This document shows, in pieces, positions 43,674 to 51,971 of a DNA stretch of 64,000 nucleotides. The first letter of the stretch is position 1; each line of letters begins with the position of its first letter. A program made the translations under genes and the position numbers. Origin of the DNA: JALOOB01 sp964387985. Its GTDB lineage: Bacteria; Chloroflexota; Anaerolineae; CG2-30-64-16. Location: assembly GCA_964387985.1 (NCBI GenBank), contig CAYLZG010000001.1:49852-113851 (forward strand), given 5' to 3'. Below the pieces are notes generated by a model. That model saw only the letters and a list, made by a program, of their open reading frames with translations, made no database searches and was not told the DNA's origin.

Positions 43674-44807
43674 ATGAGCGACATCCGCATCGAGCCGGTC
43701 AACTCCCGTAAGGGCATGCTGGAATACATCCAGTTCCCGTTCAAGTTGTACAAGGACGATCCCTGCTGGGTGCCGCCCCTGATCGAAGAACGGTTGGCGT
43801 ATTTCGATACGAAAAAGAATCCCCTGTACGAACACACGCGTTACCAGCTCTTCATTGCCCGGCGCGCCGGGGAGGTAGTCGGGACCATCGGTGCATTGGT
43901 CAACAACCGCCACAACCAGGTGCACAACGAGCTGGCCGGCGGTTGGGGGTTCTTCGAGTGTATAGACGACCAGACAGTGGCCGGTGCGCTTCTTGAGACT
44001 GCCGAGAACTGGTGCCGGCAGGAAGGAATGAATCTGATTCGCGGCCCGCTGAACTTCTCGATGAATGACGAGGTAGGCACGCTGATCGATGGGTTCGACA
44101 CAGCACCGATGGTCATGATGACGCACAACCCGCGATACTATCCAACGCTCATCGAGAGAGCCGGCTACGTCAAAGCGATGGACCTCTACGCCTGGATCTA
44201 CGACATCGAAAAAGGGCTGGCCGAAGCGCCCGAGAAACTACAACGCGACGCCAAGAAGGCCCTTGAAAAACAAGGCCTCCGGGTGCGCAAGATCGATGTT
44301 AGGAAATGGGACGACGAGGTCGCCATGATCAAGGCGGCATACAACGGCGCCTGGCAGAAGAACTGGGGATTCGTGCCCATGACAGATCGAGAGATCGATC
44401 ATCTCGCGACAAGCCTCAAACCGATGATCGATCCCAACCTGATCTTCGTCGCGGAAACAGCAGACGGGAAGCCTGCTGGCGTGTCGCTGACATTGCCCGA
44501 TCTACACCAGGCGCTCAAACGCTCGGGCGGTGGCCACATGTGGCCGTTCGGCTTGCTGAAGTTTCTCTGGCACCGCCGTCACATCGACCAGGTGCGGCTG
44601 ATGATCATGGGTATGATGGAGGAGTATCGGGGCCGAGGCGCCGACGCGATCTTCTACCTGGAAACGGCCGAAGAAGCACTTCGCTGCGGCTACAAGCGGC
44701 TTGAGGGATCCTGGATTCTTGAAAGCAACACAATGATGAACCAGATCATTGAACGCCTGGGCGGCGTGCGCTACAAGACCTATCGCATCTACGAGAAAGC
44801 TCTGTGA
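43674..44807 (+). CDS. GNAT-fold protein, bacterial ceramide synthase-like
   Basis: 377 residues. It matches a GNAT-fold family with FPFKLYKDDPCWVPPL (residues 21-36), a GNAT strand IARRAGEVVGTIGALVNNRHN (61-81), and LIRGPLNFSMNDEVGTLIDG (121-140), then MMTHNPRYYPTLIERAGYVKAMDLYAW. The same layout is known in bCerS of Caulobacter, which acylates a long-chain base. Located between SDR and epimerase genes and ahead of serine palmitoyltransferase, as expected for a ceramide synthase. Starts 24 bp after the SDR stop; stop overlaps the next start (GTGA). Function inferred. Confidence 0.75.
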   Translation: MSDIRIEPVNSRKGMLEYIQFPFKLYKDDPCWVPPLIEERLAYFDTKKNPLYEHTRYQLFIARRAGEVVGTIGALVNNRHNQVHNELAGGWGFFECIDDQTVAGALLETAENWCRQEGMNLIRGPLNFSMNDEVGTLIDGFDTAPMVMMTHNPRYYPTLIERAGYVKAMDLYAWIYDIEKGLAEAPEKLQRDAKKALEKQGLRVRKIDVRKWDDEVAMIKAAYNGAWQKNWGFVPMTDREIDHLATSLKPMIDPNLIFVAETADGKPAGVSLTLPDLHQALKRSGGGHMWPFGLLKFLWHRRHIDQVRLMIMGMMEEYRGRGADAIFYLETAEEALRCGYKRLEGSWILESNTMMNQIIERLGGVRYKTYRIYEKAL

Positions 44808-45784
44808 GAATCCTGGTTACCGGTGCTACTGGTTTCATCGGCAGCCATGTTGCCGCCGCGCTCGTTCGCCGCGGCGACCAGGTGCGAGTGCTGCAGCGCA
44901 GGGACTCGAGGACCATCGCTCTCGATGGGCTGGATGTCGAGCACATCTATGGTGATGTTCTGGAACGCGAGGCCGTAGCCGCGGCGGTGCATGGGTGCGA
45001 CCTGGTGTTCCACGTTGCAGCAATCGCATCCTACTGGCGAGCGCGCCGAGAAGAGGTCTATCGAGTTAATGTTCAAGGCACACGGATCGTGCTGGACGCA
45101 TGCCTTGCAGCCGGGGTTCACCGGATGGTTTACACCTCATCCGTTGCAGCCTTAGGGATACCCCGCAATGGAAAGCCCGCGGACGAAACACAGACGCTTG
45201 GGCGTGATGCCGAGCGCTGGGCCTACGCGCACAGCAAACACCTGGCCGAGCAGGAGGTCCGCGCTGCGGTTGCCCGGGGCCTTTCTGCGGTCATCGTCAA
45301 TCCTGCCATTGTAATTGGCCCCGGGGACCACAACCTCATCTCCGGAAGCATGATCGTCGAAATGGCAAGGCGGCCGCTTCCGGCCGCGCCTCCTGGCGGG
45401 GTCAGCATGGCCGACATCGATGCAGTCGTGCAGGGGCACCTGGCCGCAGCAGAACTAGGCCGCGCCGGCGAACGCTACATCCTTGGCGGCGAGAATCTGA
45501 CCTACAACGAAATCACGACTATCATCGCAGAGATCGCCGGCCGCCGCGCCCCGCGCTGGACCATGCCGGCCTGGGTATTGCCGCCGGTCGCCTCAGCGCT
45601 CGACGTGATCAACCATTTTGTCGCGCGCCCCATCGCCAGCGGGGACCAGGTGCGCCTGTCCGCTCATAACGTCTTCTTTGATTCGGGCAAAGCCATGCGC
45701 GAGCTCGATTATCGTATTCTTCCTTTCCGCGACGCTGCGGCTCGGGCCTATCTGTGGTACGCCGAACACGGGTACCTAAACTGA
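44804..45784 (+). CDS. NAD-dependent epimerase/dehydratase, CerR-like ketone reductase
   Basis: 326 residues from a GTG at 44804 overlapping the upstream stop. Extended SDR: NAD(P) site TGATGFIGSH (6-15), catalytic Y141 and K145 (YAHSKHLAEQ), and the serine in VYTSSVAALG. Middle pattern DVLEREAVAAAVHGCDLVFHVAA is typical of dihydroflavonol reductase-like SDRs. In Caulobacter an enzyme of this class (CerR) reduces the 3-keto group after N-acylation. Role here inferred from the operon. Followed 10 bp later by the oxoamine synthase. Confidence 0.83.
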   Translation: MRILVTGATGFIGSHVAAALVRRGDQVRVLQRRDSRTIALDGLDVEHIYGDVLEREAVAAAVHGCDLVFHVAAIASYWRARREEVYRVNVQGTRIVLDACLAAGVHRMVYTSSVAALGIPRNGKPADETQTLGRDAERWAYAHSKHLAEQEVRAAVARGLSAVIVNPAIVIGPGDHNLISGSMIVEMARRPLPAAPPGGVSMADIDAVVQGHLAAAELGRAGERYILGGENLTYNEITTIIAEIAGRRAPRWTMPAWVLPPVASALDVINHFVARPIASGDQVRLSAHNVFFDSGKAMRELDYRILPFRDAAARAYLWYAEHGYLN

Positions 45785-45794
45785 AGGAGTCATC

Positions 45795-46973
45795 ATGGAT
45801 CTTTTCGACAAGGCATATGCATTCACGGAAGCCAAAGAAGCCATCGCGGCAGGCATCTATCCCTACTTCATTCCCCTCACGGAAAACGAAGGGTCCGAGG
45901 CCCTTTATAAGGGTCACCGCCTGATCATGTGTGGTTCAAACAACTACCTCGGACTGACAACCGATCCGCGCGTGCGGGAAGCCGCAATCGCGGCAATCCA
46001 TCGCTATGGCACAAGCTGCACTGGCTCGCGCTTTCTGAATGGCACGCTGGAAATGCACGAGCAGCTCGAACACGAGCTGGCTGAATTCGTCGGAAAAGAG
46101 GCCGCGCTGGTCTTCTCGACCGGCATGCAGGTGAACCTGGGTGCGATCAGCGCGCTGGTGGGGCGCGGGGACTACGTCATTCTGGACAAGGAAGATCACG
46201 CCAGCATTGTGGATGCTGCCAAGCTTAGCTATGGTGAGACCAAGCGCTTTGGCCACCAGGATATGGAGGAACTTGAGCGAGTTCTCTCTCGTCTACCAGA
46301 AGACAAGGGCAAACTGGTGGTCGTAGATGGCCTCTACAGCATGGAAGGCGACATCGCACCTCTGCCCGTTATGGTTCCGCTGTGTAAGAAGTATGGTGCG
46401 CGGCTCATGGTGGATGATGCACACGCCATCGGCGTTCTGGGAGGCGGACGAGGCACCGCGGCGTATTTCGATATGACCAGCCAGGTGGACCTGATCATGT
46501 CCACCTTCAGCAAGTCGTTTGCATCACTGGGCGGCTTCATTGCAGGTGACGAGCCGGTGATCCACTTCATCAAGCACCATGCGCGTTCCATAATTTTCAG
46601 CGCCAGCATCCCGCCATCGAATGCGGCAGCAGCGCTGGCAGCGCTCAAGATCATGCGCGACGAACCCGAACGGGTCGAGCACTTGTGCAAGATCGCAGAC
46701 TACATGCGCAAAGGCTATCGCGAACTCGGTTTCAATATCGGTAACTCGACCACGCCGATCATCCCTGTTATCATTGGCGAGAAAATGCTGACCATCTATG
46801 TCTGGAAGCGACTTTTCGATGAGGGCGTGTTTGTCAATCCGGTGCTGGCGCCGGGTGTCCAGCCTGGCCGAGAGCTCTTGCGCACGAGTTACATGGCAAC
46901 TCACACCTTCGAGCAGATGGATCGCGTGTTGAGCATCTTCGAGAAGGTAGGCAAGGAAACCGGCCTGATCTGA
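45795..46973 (+). CDS. Serine palmitoyltransferase-like alpha-oxoamine synthase
   Basis: 392 residues with GGAG 7 nt upstream. PLP fold type I: H135 (DHASIVD), D207 and H210 (MVDDAHAIG), PLP lysine K240 in STFSKSFASLGG, and a C-terminal arginine in ELLRTSYMATHT. Length and motifs fit alpha-oxoamine synthases. Serine palmitoyltransferase rather than KBL, BioF or HemA is favoured by the ceramide-type neighbours. It would condense serine with an acyl-CoA or acyl-ACP to start long-chain base synthesis. Sequence alone cannot exclude a related acyl-CoA/amino-acid pair. Confidence 0.85.
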   Translation: MDLFDKAYAFTEAKEAIAAGIYPYFIPLTENEGSEALYKGHRLIMCGSNNYLGLTTDPRVREAAIAAIHRYGTSCTGSRFLNGTLEMHEQLEHELAEFVGKEAALVFSTGMQVNLGAISALVGRGDYVILDKEDHASIVDAAKLSYGETKRFGHQDMEELERVLSRLPEDKGKLVVVDGLYSMEGDIAPLPVMVPLCKKYGARLMVDDAHAIGVLGGGRGTAAYFDMTSQVDLIMSTFSKSFASLGGFIAGDEPVIHFIKHHARSIIFSASIPPSNAAAALAALKIMRDEPERVEHLCKIADYMRKGYRELGFNIGNSTTPIIPVIIGEKMLTIYVWKRLFDEGVFVNPVLAPGVQPGRELLRTSYMATHTFEQMDRVLSIFEKVGKETGLI

Positions 46974-46986
46974 TGCGGAGGTCCGC

Positions 46987-48075
46987 GTGGCCCCACCCCA
47001 ATTGATCCGTGGCGGTATTCCGCTGACCAGCGTACGCGGCCTCAACGCGTCGCAGATACGCACACTCAACGACCTCTGGATCAGCACGGCCCAGGAGTTG
47101 GCTGGCGTCTATGGAGCCAGCGAGCCGGTCCGAAGCCGGCTCGCTGCCACTCTGGGGATCCAGCGTTCCGCGCTGGATCCCATTGCAACTGCCGCACAAC
47201 GCCTGATACCCCTCATGTACGGGGCGCCGTCCAGGGCGATGGCTCTGGCCGGCCCAGAGCCTGAATACGGCCTGGGCGCGTTACTGGACGATCCCGATAT
47301 CGTCCTACAACGGCACAGGGATTTGCCGCTCTATCAGGGCGTCTTTCGGCCGCCTCTCCCCGACAGGCACAGTCTCCTCGATCAACTGCCACCCTTGCGC
47401 AACCAGGGCCGCCGCAGCACATGCGTTGCCCATGCAGCGCTCGCGCTGCGGGAGCAATTGGAGATCGCCGCAGGTGCGTCGCGCGACATGAACCTTTCGG
47501 AGCAATTCGTGTACTGGTGGTGCAAAAAGCGCGATGGGTTGCCTTCGAGGCCTGGAACCTACCTCTCGCTCGGCATGCGCTGCCTGATCGAAACGGGCGC
47601 GCCCATCGAGGATCTCTGGCCCTATGTGAGCGAGCCGGGCCCAGATGAGGGCCAGGGTCCCCCACCTGAGAGCGCGGCTGGCGGCGATCCTGCCTATCGG
47701 ACTGCGCAAACACAGGCATTCAACCGGAACGACATCGCTGGAATGAAGACGTGTCTCGTCGAAGGCCGGTCGATCGCTTTTGCGATACCCGTGTTCGAAA
47801 GCTGGTTAAAATCACCTGCGATGGCTCGTTGGGGCAAGATTACCCTGCCCCTCGCAGGCGAGCCGGTGCTGGAAGGACACGCGATGACCCTGGTCGGTTA
47901 CCAGGACGATCCACAGGCCCCTGGCGGAGGCTATTTCCTGGTTCGTAATTCATGGCAACCGTGGGCGTGGGACGGGACTTGGGCGCCCGGCTACGGGTAT
48001 CTGACTTATGAATACATCACCGCACACGCAAACACGGTCTTCAGTGCGCACAGGCCTGAAGCGGGGATGGGCTAG
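46987..48075 (+). CDS. Papain-like (C1) cysteine peptidase
   Basis: 362 residues from a GTG at 46987. A helix-hairpin-like N-terminal region (about 10-60; LTSVRGLNASQIRTLND) precedes the C1 domain. Catalytic residues: Q140 and C146 in NQGRRSTCVAH, H298 in GHAMTLVGY, N321 in RNSW. These are correctly ordered for papain enzymes (C, H, N). No signal peptide is visible, so it may be cytosolic or leave by another route. It starts 13 bp after the oxoamine synthase gene and may be co-transcribed. Substrate unknown. Confidence 0.85.
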   Translation: MAPPQLIRGGIPLTSVRGLNASQIRTLNDLWISTAQELAGVYGASEPVRSRLAATLGIQRSALDPIATAAQRLIPLMYGAPSRAMALAGPEPEYGLGALLDDPDIVLQRHRDLPLYQGVFRPPLPDRHSLLDQLPPLRNQGRRSTCVAHAALALREQLEIAAGASRDMNLSEQFVYWWCKKRDGLPSRPGTYLSLGMRCLIETGAPIEDLWPYVSEPGPDEGQGPPPESAAGGDPAYRTAQTQAFNRNDIAGMKTCLVEGRSIAFAIPVFESWLKSPAMARWGKITLPLAGEPVLEGHAMTLVGYQDDPQAPGGGYFLVRNSWQPWAWDGTWAPGYGYLTYEYITAHANTVFSAHRPEAGMG

Positions 48076-48108
48076 CCGCGCCCGAGGCGCTGCCGCAGAA
48101 CCGAAGTG

Positions 48109-48816
48109 TCATTCCGGCCGGCCCTTCTTATAATTCACAAACTGATAGCCCACACCTCGCTCCGTCAGGATATACCGGGGGTTGGCGGGATCCGGCTCGA
48201 TCTTCTTCCGCAAATAGGTGATGTAGAGACGAAGCAACTGGTTGTCGTCCCGGTACTCCGGACCCCAGACCTTGGCCAGCAGCGTCTCCTGCGGCACGAT
48301 CCATCCGGCATTATCGACCAGGTGAGATAAAAGACGGTATTCCGTGGGCCGCAACTTGATATGCTCTCCGCGCGCGATGACAGCCCGCCGCGGGAAGTCA
48401 ATCTGCAGGTCTTCATCCACCACCAACGGCTCCTCCATGCTGCTCTTGGCCGGCTCCACGCGGCGCAAAACTGCGCGGATACGGCTCAACAGCTCGCGCG
48501 GGCTGAAGGGCTTTGTCACGTAGTCGTCGGCCCCCAGGTCCAAGCCACGGATGCGATCCTCTTCATCGCTTTTGACGGTCAGCATGATCACCGGAACGGA
48601 TGAGACCTCTCGGATGTGCTCCAGCGTCTCGAATCCGTCGAGTTCGGGCATCGCCACATCCAGAAGCACCAGGTCGGGCATCTCGTCGCGCACCTTGCTC
48701 AAGGCGGTCAGACCGTTGTCTGCCTCGAAAACATCATATCCGTCCAGATCGAGATTCATCCGTACGAACCGTCTCATGCGCGGTTCGTCATCCACGACCA
48801 GGATGCGCTTCTTCAT
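48109..48816 (-). CDS. OmpR/PhoB-family response regulator
   Basis: 235 residues from ATG at 48816, with AGGAGAG just upstream; the frame stays open further. Receiver with D9/D10, phospho-acceptor D53 (LLDVAMPE) and K near residue 104 (DDYVTKPFS). C-terminal winged HTH ending YRDDNQLLRLYITYLRKKIEPDPANPRYILTERGVGYQF. Controlled by the histidine kinase whose gene precedes and overlaps it by 29 bp. Target genes unknown. Confidence 0.93.
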   Translation of the reverse strand: MKKRILVVDDEPRMRRFVRMNLDLDGYDVFEADNGLTALSKVRDEMPDLVLLDVAMPELDGFETLEHIREVSSVPVIMLTVKSDEEDRIRGLDLGADDYVTKPFSPRELLSRIRAVLRRVEPAKSSMEEPLVVDEDLQIDFPRRAVIARGEHIKLRPTEYRLLSHLVDNAGWIVPQETLLAKVWGPEYRDDNQLLRLYITYLRKKIEPDPANPRYILTERGVGYQFVNYKKGRPE

Positions 48817-50368
48817 CTCTCTCCTCCACTGCCAGCGTAAAGAACACGGTGGTGCCCTTGCCCGGCTCACTACGCAGCCAAATCCGACCGCCGTGCGCCT
48901 CGATGATCGAGCGGCACAGGAACAGGCCTAGCCCAGCGCCCTGCGTGGACCGGCGCAGGCTTGAATCGACACGGTAGAATCGTTGGAACAGCTTCGCCTG
49001 TTCCGCTTCGGGGATGCCGATGCCCTGATCGGCCACATATACCGTGACATGATCGCCGTCTCGCCATCCCCCGAGCCGCACCTCGCCGCCTTGCGGCGCG
49101 TACTTAATGGCGTTGCTCAACAAATTGTTGAATACCTGCCGCAAGCGTTCCTGATCCGCAAGAACCAACGGGAGGTCCCGGGGAAAATCCAGGACGAACC
49201 GGTGCCGGTCCGTCTGTGTGCGCCAGTTGTCCACCACGTCACGCGCCAAAGCTGCAAGGTCCACATCCGTGCGTTCCACCTTGAATGCGCCTGCCTGAAT
49301 GCGCGATGCATCCAGCAGGTTATTGATCAGCCCATTGAGGCGGTCGCTTTCTTCACCGATTACCTGCAGGCCTTCGCTGAGCGTGGCCCGATCCCATTCA
49401 GCATCATCACGCGCCAGGGTATTCGCATACCCCTTGATCAACGCCACGGGCGTCTTTAGCTCGTGAGAAATCACCGAAATAAACGTCGACTTCATCTCCT
49501 CGGCCTCGCGGAAGCGTGTGATATCGACGATGTTGGCAATGATGTTGGTCAGGCGTCCTTCTTCATCATACAATGGCGAGTAGGTAACGCTGACCGAAAC
49601 GCGGGATCCTCCCGGCCGGACGAGGACGCCATCTGCGACTAAGGGCTTGCCGTCCGGGAAAACGGGATCTCCTCCTTCAGCACTGCACAGATCGTCACCC
49701 TCCACCTTCTCCAGCGCCATGACCTGGTAACAGGGACGGCCGATCGCCTGATCCGCTGGCCAGCCGGTAAGGCGGCTAAGGGTATGATTGAAGACTTGAA
49801 TGCGTAAGTCGGGGTCCAGGATCATCACGCCGTCCGCGCTATGCTGGATGACGGCATCAAGCTGTCGTTTCTCTGCGCTGACCTGCTGATAGAGCTGTGC
49901 GTTGCGGACGGCAATAGCCGCCTGGTCCACGAAGCTCGCCAGCACGGCCTTGTCATTCTCCGTGAAGGCGATGCTGCCGCTGCGGAACAGGTAGATGACC
50001 CCCGACAAGTGATCCTGCACGATCAATGGCAGAGCAATGATCTGGCTCAGCGGGAGGCGAACAGCCCGAGCGACAAGACTGAGGCGAGATTCCAGGTCAG
50101 GAAGCGCATAATCTTCGGCCCTCAAAGGAAAGTCCGTCAGCAACGGCGCGAAACGCGGCAATTGGGACGCCGGGACACCATAACTCGCTTGGATGACCAA
50201 GGTCGAAGAACGGCCGCGGCGCAGAGCGATCACGCCCGCCTCCGCGCGCACCAACTCAGCTGCACTGTTCAGGATCAAACGCAGCAGAGACGGTAGATCC
50301 AGCCGCGAAGTCATAGCGCGGCTGATCTTCAAGAGATACTCGCGCTGGCGGAGTTGATGACTAATCAT
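48788..50368 (-). CDS. Sensor histidine kinase (GAF-PAS-HisKA-HATPase)
   Basis: 526 residues, no membrane span. GAF at about 25-160, a PAS domain at about 170-285, HisKA with H302 in ISHELKTP, and HATPase with NNLLSNAIKYAPQGG, DQGIGIP and GAGLGLFL. Cytosolic sensor that phosphorylates the overlapping response regulator. The GAF/PAS ligand is unknown. ATG at 50368 has AAGGTGAGGA upstream. Confidence 0.93.
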   Translation of the reverse strand: MISHQLRQREYLLKISRAMTSRLDLPSLLRLILNSAAELVRAEAGVIALRRGRSSTLVIQASYGVPASQLPRFAPLLTDFPLRAEDYALPDLESRLSLVARAVRLPLSQIIALPLIVQDHLSGVIYLFRSGSIAFTENDKAVLASFVDQAAIAVRNAQLYQQVSAEKRQLDAVIQHSADGVMILDPDLRIQVFNHTLSRLTGWPADQAIGRPCYQVMALEKVEGDDLCSAEGGDPVFPDGKPLVADGVLVRPGGSRVSVSVTYSPLYDEEGRLTNIIANIVDITRFREAEEMKSTFISVISHELKTPVALIKGYANTLARDDAEWDRATLSEGLQVIGEESDRLNGLINNLLDASRIQAGAFKVERTDVDLAALARDVVDNWRTQTDRHRFVLDFPRDLPLVLADQERLRQVFNNLLSNAIKYAPQGGEVRLGGWRDGDHVTVYVADQGIGIPEAEQAKLFQRFYRVDSSLRRSTQGAGLGLFLCRSIIEAHGGRIWLRSEPGKGTTVFFTLAVEERDEEAHPGRG

Positions 50369-50396
50369 AGGCCGTCCTCACCTTAGAGTCGAGGGC

Positions 50397-50424
50397 ATCA
50401 TAGCGCAGGCCGGCACAAAGTAAA
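50397..50424 (-). promoter_or_regulatory. Possible promoter of the two-component operon
   Basis: Minus-strand TTTACT (50424-50419), 16-bp spacer, TATGAT (50402-50397). Predicted start near 50390. It overlaps the T-tract of the upstream terminator. Confidence 0.4.
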
Positions 50425-50448
50425 AGGCCCCGCAGATTCGGGGCCTTT
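50423..50448 (-). terminator. Rho-independent terminator of the molybdoenzyme gene
   Basis: Stem AAAGGCCCCG (50423-50432) with CGGGGCCTTT (50439-50448) and a 6-nt loop. On the minus strand it is followed by TTTTACTTT and lies 19 bp after the stop of the 50467-51099 gene. Confidence 0.85.
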
Positions 50449-50466
50449 GGACGACCTGCTGAGAGA

Positions 50467-51099
50467 CTACCAGCCAAATCTTTCTTCCCGCCAGGGGTCG
50501 CCTTCCATGTGGTAACCGTTGCGCTCCCAGAAGCCCGGCCGGTCTCCAGCAATGAACTCAATACCGCGCAACCACTTTGCACTTTTCCAGAAGTACTTCT
50601 TGGGGACCAACAAGCGCAGCGGATAACCGTGATCAGGCGTCAGCGGTTGCCCATCATACTCGTACGCCAACATGGTGTCGTCGTCATCCATCACATCGAG
50701 CCCGATATTCGCCGAAAATCCATACTCGCAATGCGCCATCACGTGAGTTGCCTCGGGCTTAACCTTGATGACTTTCATAAGCTCGCGCCAGGAAATGCCC
50801 GTCCAAGTCGTGTCGAGCTTGCTCCAACGCGTGACGCAGTGAATATCCACCGTTTGAGTTTGTTTAGGCAGTGCCATCAGCGCGTCCCAATTCCAACGCA
50901 AAGGTTGTTCAATGAGGCCAAAGACCCGGAAATCCCAGTCTTTCAAGCTGCTATAGATGGGGACCGAGCCATAGTGAAAGACAGGGAATTTCTCGGTAAG
51001 GAACTGACCTGGCGGCACTCGCTCCTCGGTGTCTGTTTCCGGCAGATTGCGGACCCGCTTCAGCCGTTCAACCCGCTTGAGCGGATTCTCAAAGCGCAT
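50467..51099 (-). CDS. Sulfite oxidase-like molybdopterin oxidoreductase (YuiH-type)
   Basis: 210 residues from ATG at 51099 with GGAGG 5 nt upstream. The catalytic-domain cysteine that binds molybdenum is C88 in TVDIHCVTRWS, followed by TWTGISWRELM and HGYPLRLLVPKKYFWKSAKWL, the standard sulfite-oxidase fold features. Soluble, no signal peptide and no dimerisation domain, so the short YuiH-type. It implies molybdenum cofactor synthesis elsewhere in the genome. Substrate unknown. Its transcript ends at a strong terminator. Confidence 0.88.
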   Translation of the reverse strand: MRFENPLKRVERLKRVRNLPETDTEERVPPGQFLTEKFPVFHYGSVPIYSSLKDWDFRVFGLIEQPLRWNWDALMALPKQTQTVDIHCVTRWSKLDTTWTGISWRELMKVIKVKPEATHVMAHCEYGFSANIGLDVMDDDDTMLAYEYDGQPLTPDHGYPLRLLVPKKYFWKSAKWLRGIEFIAGDRPGFWERNGYHMEGDPWREERFGW

Positions 51100-51309
51100 A
51101 AGAGCCTCCGACAAATGACTTAGGACGCTATTGATTCTAGCAGCAGTGCCAGGAGGGGTAAGTAAGCCGGGCAACGTTCTCTTTGATGCAGCACAACCCT
51201 CGGTGCAGACTGGCCCCACTGCACAGAACGGAAAACCTTCGCTCTGCAGACGTGCTCGGTTTCGGGAAGGTGTCCAAGCGTGCTTGAGACAGAACTTATA
51301 CGCGCAGGT

Positions 51310-51942
51310 TCAAGCGTGTGCTGTTAACTCATCCGCTGAGCGGCGCATGTGGAACCAGGCAGATGGGCGGTCACGATCCTGGCCATGCGCGGCCCTGAGC
51401 AGCGTGAAGTGGGGGGCGAAAGCGGCCACATCTGCCGGACTTACCACGTACGCAGTCGACGGATCAGAAGGACTGATGGCTGCCTGCGGAGCGAAGAATG
51501 TATACAGCAGATAGTGCGCGCCAGGCCGTAGGAGCTCCGCCAGTGCTCGGATATATGACGGGCGACCTGATAAGGTCAGGTTGTGGAAACACCCGATGTC
51601 TATGGCCAGCGTGGCCCGCATGCGAACGATGCCCAGGTGATCCACGCTTGCACGCATAAATGAGCAAGGCAAGCCGCCTGCCGCGGCCCGGGCCGCTGCG
51701 CGGCGCAATGCCACCTGGGACAGATCGATTCCGACAACCCGAAATCCATGTGATGCCAGAAAACAGCTCGTCACGCCGCTGCCACATCCCAGGTCCAGTG
51801 CCCATCCCCGCGACACGACCGGCGAATCAACGAGCGCAACGACCTCCGGCGGCACGATGCCGGTATCCCACGGCGTGTCGCCGCCGAGATAACGGTCATC
51901 CCACCAGTCCGAGTGGCTGCGATCCGGTGCATCAGATCCCAT
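51310..51942 (-). CDS. SAM-dependent methyltransferase (TehB/TPMT-like)
   Basis: 210 residues from ATG at 51942, with GAGG about 8 nt upstream. Class I motif LDLGCGSGVTS at residues 50-60, then GFRVVGIDLSQVAL and IDIGCFHNLTLSGRPSYIRALAELLRPGAHYLLYTF. N-terminal WDDRYLGGDTPWDTG is typical of the thiopurine/tellurite methyltransferase-like group. Last gene of a set with two EEP hydrolases. Substrate unknown. Confidence 0.85.
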   Translation of the reverse strand: MGSDAPDRSHSDWWDDRYLGGDTPWDTGIVPPEVVALVDSPVVSRGWALDLGCGSGVTSCFLASHGFRVVGIDLSQVALRRAAARAAAGGLPCSFMRASVDHLGIVRMRATLAIDIGCFHNLTLSGRPSYIRALAELLRPGAHYLLYTFFAPQAAISPSDPSTAYVVSPADVAAFAPHFTLLRAAHGQDRDRPSAWFHMRRSADELTAHA

Positions 51943-51971
51943 CAATCGGTCCTCTTTCGCAGGCCGCCAGA

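Noticed and set aside
51100..51309. Gene or regulatory RNA between the molybdoenzyme and methyltransferase genes
   Set aside because: No ORF or hairpin of note; only a weak TAGAAT at 51134-51139 without a matching -35.
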